Shown here one piece after another: positions 56,802 through 64,000 of a stretch of DNA of 64,000 bases. The position numbers and the translations under genes are program-made. The notes below the pieces were generated by a model. The model was not told the origin of the DNA. It searched no databases and saw nothing but the letters and a program-made list of their open reading frames with translations. Source of the stretch: Timema cristinae. Taxonomy: Eukaryota > Arthropoda > Insecta > Phasmatodea > Timematidae. Within the stretch, counting starts at the first letter, position 1. Every line of letters begins with the position of its first letter. The DNA lies in the NCBI GenBank assembly GCA_039000515.1, contig JBCFYV010000100.1:27958818-28022817 (forward strand). The letters are read 5' to 3'.

Positions 56802-57110
56802 TGCAACCTGAAACCACTAATTATGTAAATGCGCAATTTAAAAATCGACAGACTTCAGTGATTGGCAAAATATGCAACCTGGAACTACTAACTATGCGAA
56901 CGCGTAATTTAAATATCGTCAAACTTCCCTGTTTAACAAAATATGCAACTTGAACATAATTAGAAACACAGAATTTAAAATGCAATTATGATTGCAAACT
57001 GCAAATGAAAATTAACTATGCTAACCAATTTAAAAATTGACAAACTTAAATGTTTAGTAAAACATGCGACTTGAAACCATTAATGATGCAAACGTGCAAT
57101 TTAATTAGCA
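56802..57110 (+). repeat. 71-bp minisatellite, about four units
   Basis: Unit starts TGCAACCTGAAACC at 56802, 56873, 56944 and 57064. Inner words TATGCAAACGCGCAATTTAA and TCGACAAACTTC recur. Units one to three are spaced exactly 71 bp. The third is enlarged to 120 bp. Confidence 0.9.
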
Positions 57111-57164
57111 ATAATTTAGCGAGGTCAACTGTTCATTTCTATTACACTTTTTTTATTAGTAGAT

Positions 57165-57405
57165 TTTACTACCTGTTCATACTACACGTATACATGATAA
57201 TTAATCTAATGGGGTAGGAATAAGGAAGGAAAGCATTTTAGAGGTAATGTACCCGAATTTGCGTGGAAGGAGAGTGGGAAATCATTTAGGAAAAACCTTC
57301 CTCAGTAAACCCGATCGCGATTCGAGCCCCGATCTCCCCATCACCAGCCGACCCGTCTGACATGAGAGTGATACATTAGATTAAACCATTCGGTCACTGA
57401 AGCGG
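57165..57405 (-). mobile_element. SINE-B2, minus strand, full length
   Basis: CTACCTGTTCATACTACACG, AAGCATTTTAGAGGTAATGT, reversed B box GCGATTCGAGCCC, head GGTCACTGAAGCGG. Best B2 copy in the window. Confidence 0.9.
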
Positions 57406-57659
57406 ATATGTTAGAGCTGAAACAATAATTTTGAGCAATTTTACATTTTTTTTTATTTTGGCAGTATCAATAATCTAATTTAAGTGAGCAGGTAATAAAG
57501 CTACTAATTAGATAAATGTATGGGACAAAGCTGCTAATAGTAAGAATGTAAATGTATAAGCTCCATGTAACAATAATTTTATTATATTATTATTATTATT
57601 ATGAATATGAATGGTTGGCCGGCGTCATACCGTGCAAGCAATCCTTATTTGATATTAAG

Positions 57660-57830
57660 TCACACACACACAGGTGGGGACGCGGACAAACGCGTCTTTG
57701 TTCAAATCCCAGCAGAGTGTAATAAGTTTTTACCCCCTTAATTGTTTCCCTCACGCTCTCCAAACAAATTCAGTTATATTTCCTTTAAAGTCTAACTCAC
57801 TCGTACTTAGACAATTAGTATAAATATATT
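57660..57830 (+). mobile_element. SINE-B relative, degraded
   Basis: B-box word TGTTCAAATCCCAGC, TAATTGTTTCCCTCACGCTC and TCACTCGTACTTAG. A CA run replaces the head. Confidence 0.5.
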
Positions 57831-57983
57831 GATAGTTTTGAAGCAGAGTGAAAAAAAATAGCTATAAATACAGCTGTTTAGTTTAACATCACTCTGTTTT
57901 TGCATGGCTGGGTGTGGAATACTGACATATTTCCTCGATAAAGAGACACAGATTTTTGACTTAAGATGGAGTAGGGACTCGAG

Positions 57984-58320
57984 AAAAGGCCAGCGTCTTT
58001 GCACAGTTTTATACAAAATCTTTTTTTTTTGGCCAAAATAAATAAAATATTGCTTCGGTAGAAACAAAGACTTTAATTTTATTCACGTGGTAACATCAAC
58101 AGTTGTTTAGTATCTGTCATGATCATAGCGGCATTAGATGGGAAACTTTTTAAATTAAGAGAAAAAGTTGTCATTAATTTCCAGGACAACATTTACAGAT
58201 ACTAAATAACTGTTGATATCACCATGTGAAGAAAATTAAACCATGTTTCTCTAATGAAGAAGTATTTGATTTATTTTGACGAGAAAAAATGTTTAAAAAC
58301 TACAAAAACCCTAACCTTTT
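57984..58320. mobile_element. Foldback MITE, copy 3 (complete)
   Basis: A 337-bp near-palindrome. Ends AAAAGGCCAGCGTCTTTG and, reversed, AAAAGGTTAGGGTTTTTG. Outer arms share AAAATAAATNAAATA. Inner arms CTTTAATTTTATTCACGTGG and, reversed, TTTAATTTTCTTCACATGG, then CAACAGTTG/AACTGTTG. Arms about 160 bp, loop about 40 bp. This copy defines the ends of the family. Confidence 0.85.
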
Positions 58321-58384
58321 CTGGTGGTCCTTACATTCACTCCTTAAGAGCCTGGTTTACCACTTAACACAAATTATTATTATT

Positions 58385-58690
58385 ATTATTACTAGCCTCG
58401 TGTTTTACTACCCGTTCGTGTTATACGCACTTACGTTTAATGTGTAATGGTAGGGTGATTGTGAGATGAAATGGAGGACCTACAGCTTAACGTGGGATCC
58501 GAACCACGGTGGAGACTTGGCATTAACACACTTCACAAGTTGAGATTAATACACGTCTTGTCAGAGGTGAAGAAAGGGTTTTGCAATCAGATGAATCTGT
58601 GCCGGGACAAAGGATTGAACCCCGGCCTCCCATCACAGAAGTCTGACAACTTACCCCTAGACACCACACACATCGAACCAGACATTCCAT
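58385..58690 (-). mobile_element. SINE-C, minus strand, full length
   Basis: AGCCTCGTGTTTTACTACCC tail, body, and head with CCCCTAGACACCACACACAT, all in reverse. Spurious open frames run along both strands of it. Confidence 0.9.
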
Positions 58691-59196
58691 CGTAGTATGG
58701 TTTTTTGAAGTTTTCATAGTAAAACAGTAGGAGCTAGAACGTTTAAATCATTTTAAATATTTAGCAAATATATTAATTAAAAATATAATTGTTTAAAAAC
58801 TAGTTCATGTCTAGTGAAAAATAAATTTAACCTCAATTCGATGCGTTATTTGGTTCAAGTACTATCTTGCATCTAATATCCCGATTAATGGATTCTAAAT
58901 TACGGGTCTGATTTTACAGTTGAATTTCCAAAATACATGGTGTATAGTCCGTTCACAGTAAATTTGGTCTTTTCTTGCAGTATAAAATGTAATAAAAATA
59001 TTTTCTATGTATGCACCCACCTTTCAGATGTCGTTTCAATTTTGGCAAGTTATGTACACTGAATATAATTGTAAAATTGGAAGTAAAAAACTACATTTGC
59101 GAGATGAATGAATTTACAATTCATTTTGAAAAGAACAAAGTTTTCGTGAACACACTATAGGTAGAAAATATATTTTCCTCCAAACATATGGGGTGT

Positions 59197-59310
59197 GCAG
59201 CTTATTAGACGAACGGGATAAATATAGGGAAGGTCTAACTTATATTAAGTGTACCCACATTTGTGTGGCAAAAAAGTTGAAAGATATTTAGGAAATATCA
59301 TCTCAGAATA
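59197..59310 (-). mobile_element. SINE-B, minus strand, 3' half
   Basis: AAGTGTACCCACATTTGTGT, AAAAAGTTGAAAGATATTTA and CATCTCAGAATACGC. Ends before the B box. Confidence 0.6.
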
Positions 59311-59311
59311 C

Positions 59312-59510
59312 GCATTCGTAGTTACTCTCATTAGGTATAGGATGAGGAAGTAGGCATGTTAGAGTTAATCTTCCCGTATTTTCATGGAGGGAAAATGGGA
59401 AACTATTTAGGGTGGATCTGACCGGGACTCGAACACCAATCTCCCCATTTTTAGCAGGACAGTCTAACACGAGAGTGAAATCTTAAACCAATCAATCACT
59501 GAAGTGGATA
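59312..59510 (-). mobile_element. SINE-B2, minus strand
   Basis: AGTTACTCTCATTAGGTATA, GCATGTTAGAGTTAATCTTC, reversed B box GGGACTCGAACACC and head ATCAATCACTGAAGTGGATA. Confidence 0.8.
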
Positions 59511-59589
59511 TTCACTCTCACTCACACACACACACACACACACATCATAAACAACCTCAGTACTATTTAGAGTTTCTTGGAATATTCCG

Positions 59590-60420
59590 TAAGTACCTGT
59601 TGCCAAGTTAGCTAAGCTAAAACAAACCAGGGCATGCGAGGGTTTTGGGCGCGGCGATGAGGAAGAAATGAGGGAAGAAAGGGCTGCTGGGGGGGGGGGG
59701 GGGGGAATGCAAGGTGGGAGAGTTCCAGTTGGGTTGGGTGGGCCGTAATATGCATGTCACGGATCTAAAGCTGGTCGCTATCTCCGAAGCAAATGAAACG
59801 CGATACTCAAGAACCTAAAATCGAGAGTCTGTCTACCCGGCGGCCTTTGCGCTTGAGGAAGAGGTTGGAGGGTTTTGGAGGAGTGGGGGTGGAGGGGAGT
59901 GGACCCTCACCAGTCTACATACTCGGATAATAGGATACGTACCATATTTCTCCTCTCCCCAAACCTTCTATACGCTCTGCGCGTGTGGTGACTACCAAAT
60001 TGCTCGGACACGCGCATCGATTTTTATGATCCCCTGAAATAGCGCGTCCTACCATTTTACCCTGTCGTGCAAATTACAATCGAAGTAACAAGTTTAAACC
60101 GATGTCGCTTTAGTTTATGATTGTTGACTCTCGTTTTATTTAATATATAATCATAGCTCAGCGCTTAGTGGTAAACATCTTTTAACCAGTTTTCGTGTGA
60201 AAGATTGTATGTTTAAAGTGGGATGGAAGGGAATTTGAGTTAACGACGTTGCTTGTTTGATGATTTCGTAGCTATTAACTCACCTAAGCAGTCTAAGCGC
60301 AATCACACATAGACGCCAATGTACGAAGCAGAAAGAGAGGGAATAAAATGAGTTCACTCTACGAGGCCTTTTGTTTATCTTCTGATAATCCTTAGCCTAT
60401 TCCTCTGACATGTTTACACA
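59590..60420. promoter_or_regulatory. GC-richer repeat-poor stretch with 17-G run, candidate regulatory DNA
   Basis: No SINE or frame of note. CpG words (GCGCGTGTGG, ACACGCGCATCGAT) and the octamer-like TGCAAATTACAAT at about 60069. A run of 17 G at 59689-59705. Composition differs from the AT-rich flanks. Candidate promoter or conserved non-coding DNA; unproven. Confidence 0.2.
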
Positions 60421-60833
60421 ATCACGATACTATTAGAGCCTTGAAAACATTGAATTTTTTTTTAAAACTATCTTTTTCTTGTTTACCATTTTAGATAGAC
60501 ATATCCTTTCATGGACTATTTTTAATCTACATCTTTACAGGAAGAATCCTACAGAACGTTATAATGTTACAATACATACAAAAAATACTATAAATTTTAA
60601 AGTTTATGATGGCATAAACTAATTTATAAAATAAAAATACGAAATATTAAAGTAAATAAAAAAATACATTTTTCCAACCTTTTTGGATGAGAATCGTAAG
60701 ATTCTACAAAGTAAAGTTTGTAATTACATGCATATTATAATATCAAAACGAAAGTTTCAAGGAATAAAAAATGACTTTTAGACCTAGACAGAAACATAAT
60801 AAACATACACTGAATTGAGCACTAATCGATATA

Positions 60834-61215
60834 CAGAGTGTTCCCGGGTTAAACGGCTCAACTTTGGGAGGTATTAGTGGATCAAAAACTAAGTCAAAAT
60901 GTATTTTGGAGACATACATTTTATGCATTTTTCTTTGAGAGCTCTCCGTACAAAAATAAAAATAAATCTAATGGCGTTAAATCAGGTGAAAGCAGAGATG
61001 AAGCCACAGGTTTAGCACGACCGATCAATCTTTCAAGAAAATTAATAATAAGCCATTGCTGAGAAGCTCTGCAGATAAATGAGATTATATTAATTTTTTT
61101 CTGTTTGCGTGAAAAAGAATCGAAAACGAGCAAATCTCCTGAATACATTTTGGATTAGATTTTTATCCACTTCCACTTTACAAAGTTTAGCCATTTAACC
61201 CGGAAACACACGATG
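60834..61215 (-). mobile_element. Internally deleted Tc1/mariner element
   Basis: Termini CAGAGTGTTCCCGGGTTAAA and, reversed, CATCGTGTGTTTCCGGGTTA align over about 30 bp (GTTCCCGGGTTAAACGGCTC against GTTTCCGGGTTAAATGGCTA). TA flanks both sides (60832-60833, 61216-61217). At 382 bp it is far shorter than an autonomous mariner of about 1.3 kb but retains a coding scrap. Confidence 0.85.
60921..61148 (-). pseudogene. Mariner transposase C-terminal fragment
   Basis: 75 codons on the minus strand. Residues 41-63 read LIGRAKPVASSLLSPDLTPL followed by DLF, matching the 'GRGGPVAWPPRSPDLTPLDFF' type of motif around the third catalytic acid (D61) of mariner DDE transposases. Two of the three catalytic residues and the DNA-binding region are lost. 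Non-functional. Confidence 0.8.
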
Positions 61216-61464
61216 TATAAACGTTTCGTCCAAATCTTCAACATACAAAATAAAAGTTTTTATTTGTTTAAGAGTTTATAAAATTTCCTAATACTAAACT
61301 GCAAACAATTACTGTTCTACGCTTTAACATTTTATGAATTATGATGTAAACATAATTTAGATGCCACTTTTAGATTTTCGCTTCCAATAAATATTTTTAA
61401 AGAAACTACTAAAGAAAAAAGTGGTAAAAAAGATGTCAAGTTGTAAAAAACATTGGAAAATAAA

Positions 61465-61597
61465 TTATTATTATTAGCACCGCGTCTTACTACCCGTTCG
61501 GGTTATACGCACTTACGCTAATGTGTAATGGTAGGGTGATTGTGAGATGAAATGAAGGACCTACAGTTTAACGTGGAATCCGAACCTCGTGGCGACC
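61465..61597 (-). mobile_element. SINE-C, minus strand, 5'-truncated with TSD
   Basis: (TTA)n, AGCACCGCGTCTTACTACCC, then body up to ATCCGAACCTCGTGGCGACC. Target duplication TTGGAAAATAAA (61453-61464 and 61598-61609). Confidence 0.95.
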
Positions 61598-61648
61598 TTG
61601 GAAAATAAAGATCAAGGTAAAGTGCTAGGAGTATATTAATTAGAATGT

Positions 61649-61910
61649 AATAATAATAATATTTAGCACCGCGTCTTACTACCCGTTTGGGTTATACGCT
61701 TTAAGTACTAACTACGCTAATGGATTAGGAATTGGGAAGGTTGAATTAGAGGAAGTGAACCCGCATTTGCGTGGAGGGAGAGTGGAAGACCATTTAGGAA
61801 AAATCACCCCCAGTACACCCGACTGAGATTTGAACCTCGATCTCCCCGTCCTCAGCAGTCGAGCTCAACACGACAGGCGCGTTATCCAACTACACCACCG
61901 AGGCGGGTAA
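61649..61910 (-). mobile_element. SINE-A, minus strand, full length with TSD
   Basis: (AAT)n, AGCACCGCGTCTTACTACCC, body, and AACTACACCACCGAGGCGGG. Target duplication TAATTAGAATGT (61637-61648 and 61911-61922). Only about 50 bp from the preceding SINE-C. Confidence 0.97.
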
Positions 61911-61924
61911 TAATTAGAATGTGA

Positions 61925-62210
61925 TTTTAAGTACAGCATTGAACATAATAAATACTAAAATTGTTTAAATAAAAATATTTATTTGGTTTATGATTTCTTA
62001 AATTATTTAATATTTTAACGAAACACTTATGGTTGTAGAAATGTAGATTCACACATTAGCTGAAAAGAAGAGCAGAATATACACGATGGGAGCAGAAATT
62101 CACGCGCTAGCAGAAATGTATTTAAGACACATAAATATTTGCAACACAAATTATAAACGTCTGATTATAGACATATTTTAATTTATAGTGGATAAACAGA
62201 TTTTTAAGAT
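61925..62210. other. AT-rich spacer
   Basis: No gene recognised. Confidence 0.4.
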
Positions 62211-62216
62211 TAATAC

Positions 62217-62465
62217 TACCCAATTCGGTGGACGCATAATCTAAGTCACTACTCTCACAATAGAATAGACTACCGATGACGGGGAGATTGGGGTTTGATC
62301 CTGGTTGGATGTAATGAGGGTGGTTTTCCCTGAATGGTTTTCCACTTTCCTTCAAAGTAATTGAGGTTTCGATTATTCTTAATTCAAATTTCCTAATCCC
62401 TAATACATTAGAGTAATTAATTCTTATGTGCATAACCCAAAATGGTAGTAAGAAACTGTGTTAAA
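62217..62465 (+). mobile_element. SINE-B, plus strand, full length
   Basis: Head CAATTCGGTGGACGCATAAT, B box GGGGTTTGATCCTGG, body, tail GTGCATAACCCAAAATGGTA then AAGAAACTGTGTTA. Confidence 0.9.
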
Positions 62466-62829
62466 AATGTTTTTATCAAGAAAATGAGTGCTCTACTACC
62501 CCGAAAAAGAGACGAACCTGGATTGCTCATTGGAAAAGATATGAAGACTAAAAAAAAGATCCTGAATATGATTCTTGTGTACAGCTCAGGCGTCATTATT
62601 AGATTTCTTATTCTTGAGAAAGTAGTGTGATCGTTAAATTTTTGACCCCCAGGTAATGATGCATATCTACGTTTTATGTTCCTCTGGACAAAAAAAAAAA
62701 AGTGGATCTTGCATTTTTGTCTGAACCTGTGGCTACAGCCGAAACTATTTGATGAATTTATTTCAAATCTAATATTTAGATGCTATAATGTCATACCTAA
62801 AGGAAGTTTTTTTACTTTATCTCCAAACC

Positions 62830-63130
62830 TCGAAGATAAAGTATTGTGATCGTCACAGATCGTCGAGATGTTGATATGAATCGACGTTTCACGACGCCCT
62901 GAAATAGGAAAAGTTGTTTTTGCAATGTGTTCTGTCTGTCCGTCTGTTTGTACCTTGGACTAGAGGTGAAACTATTTTACCAATTGGGCAAAAACTTGTT
63001 ATCTGGGGCTAACATAAGGTCCTCCCAAAGGATTTTTGAAATTAGATTTTTAACCTTAAATTTAAGGTTAGTTTACAAAAGGGAAAGAAAATAAAAAATA
63101 AATTTTATCAAAATTTGCTATAATGATTTT
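62830..63130. repeat. Possible dispersed repeat with TCTGTCTGTCCGTCTG
   Basis: GATCGTCACAGATCGTCGAG, CGACGTTTCACGACGCCCTG and TTCTGTCTGTCCGTCTGT followed by AACTATTTTACCAATTGGGC are of a style found in dispersed animal repeats. Only one copy is in the window, so this is tentative. Confidence 0.3.
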
Positions 63131-63736
63131 CATTATATTTTATATCTAGACACTATTTAACATTATAAACAAGATGGAAATTATCATTTTCTCATGAAAA
63201 TGACTTGAAGGGTTCTTTACATAAGGGAATTTTTTCAATTTTCATCATTTCTCCGCAACTATTTGATATACGAAATATATTATTGTCGCAATGTTGTAGT
63301 ACTATTAAAGATACAAATATTTTATTTGAAATATGTTTTTATAAAACAAATAATTGTTGAGTTATAAGCAAATATATACACTTTTTAATTAGGTCTTTGA
63401 AAATGAATTTTATTCTTATGCTCTCAGGTGAACAAAGATGTTTCTCTTCTCACAATTTTTCTGTAACAGTGTTCCTAGTTCTTAATGCCACAGAGTACGT
63501 AACAGTATATTTTTGATCTTTGGTTAGACTTTCTACAACTATGTATATACCTATTATTTCGTTTCACAAATCTTACTAGTTTTTAGTAAATGTATATTTT
63601 AAGATAACCGCGAGATAAATTCTTTGCGGTGCACCGTAACCTTTATTTTTATATTTCAGCCATCAAATTAGATATAGTTTTAGAAATTACAAAAATTTTC
63701 GAAAATCGCTTAAATAATTTTGTTTAGTATTATATA

Positions 63737-63782
63737 GTGCGTATAACCCGAACGGTAGTAAGACGCGGTGCTAATAATATAA
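63737..63782 (+). mobile_element. Tail-only SINE insertion, 46 bp, with TSD
   Basis: Contains only GTGCGTATAACCCGAACGGT then AGTAAGACGCGGTGCTA and AATAATATAA, the shared 3' tail of SINE-A/B/C. Flanked by an exact 12-bp duplication TAGTATTATATA (63725-63736 and 63783-63794). A retrotransposition event truncated almost at once. Confidence 0.92.
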
Positions 63783-63794
63783 TAGTATTATATA

Positions 63795-64000
63795 TATATA
63801 TATTATTGTTTCTTATGATTAACAAAACACTATATTTATTTTTCTAGGAAAAGGTTTCTTCAACCCTTCGTAATAATGTAATATTAATTTTGCAGTTAGA
63901 TAATTTTAAAAGGGGCATGGAAATCTTGACTATGGTGCAGACATGGTCAGATTTTGTCCAGCTAGTGATATTGATTTTTCATTGTTTGTAAATAAAACCA
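63795..64000. other. AT-rich end of window
   Basis: Begins with the remaining TA run, then unclassified sequence. Confidence 0.4.

Overview
The window looks like intergenic, repeat-dominated DNA from a large, AT-rich animal genome, most likely an invertebrate and probably an arthropod. The signs are: no bacterial-style gene packing; tRNA-derived SINEs with target-site duplications (TSDs); remnants of hAT and Tc1/mariner transposases; Tc1/mariner-, Harbinger- and foldback-type short DNA transposons; and short CCTAA-type runs (the TTAGG strand seen in arthropod telomeres) inside one element. The taxonomic call is inference. I see no convincing host protein-coding exon, rRNA or bona fide tRNA gene. 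Most open frames are short and coincide with repeats or low-complexity DNA.

The main content is a crowd of about 55 SINE copies. The family names are mine. SINE-A: tRNA-like head with GTGGCGTAGTTGGCTAACGC, about 250 bp, young, often with clean 10-14 bp TSDs. SINE-B: head like a class II (Leu-type) tRNA, GGCCGCATGGTCTAAGGC, old and diverged, most numerous; subtype B2 has a different 3' end. SINE-C: unrelated head (TGGTCTAGGGGTAAGGTG) and unrelated body, young. SINE-D: head TTAGCTCAGTTGGTAGCGTG. SINE-E: Glu-like head GTGGTCTAGTGGTC. SINE-F: head TAGCTCAGTGGTTAGAGC. A, B and C have different heads, and C has a different body, yet all end in the same roughly 40-bp tail containing the hairpin ACCCGAACGGGT and AAGACGCGGTGCTA, followed by (AAT)n. 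This points to one LINE retrotransposition machinery serving several SINE families. One insertion at 63737-63782 consists of that tail alone with a 12-bp TSD.

Layout. 1-5600: hAT-like MITE, a diverged direct duplication, a degenerate tandem array, B copies. 5635-7415: decayed hAT transposon (ZBED-type transposase) on the minus strand, cut by a SINE-B. 7.4-15 kb: B, D and tRNA-like copies and a snap-back tRNA-like palindrome. 15-24 kb: microsatellites, foldback MITE copy 1, several reverse B copies, full A. 24-30 kb: hAT-like MITE hosting SINE-C, G-rich tract, 109-bp tandem duplication, a 924-bp Harbinger-like element inside a SINE-D, and a mariner-type MITE hosting a SINE-C. 31-39 kb: E, A, B and nested A-in-D; polypyrimidine block; minisatellite of GGCCTAAA units. 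39-47 kb: A, B and C copies, foldback MITE copy 2, 142-bp mariner MITE, 22-bp x 13 satellite. 47-54 kb: D, A and B; a foldback element with internal 56-bp repeats; SINE-F. 54-64 kb: nested B-in-B, 71-bp minisatellite, foldback MITE copy 3, a GC-richer repeat-poor stretch (59.6-60.4 kb), a deleted mariner with a transposase fragment, young C and A copies, and the tail-only insertion.

Nested insertions give a relative chronology: B and D are hosts and old; Harbinger-like, A and C insertions are later.
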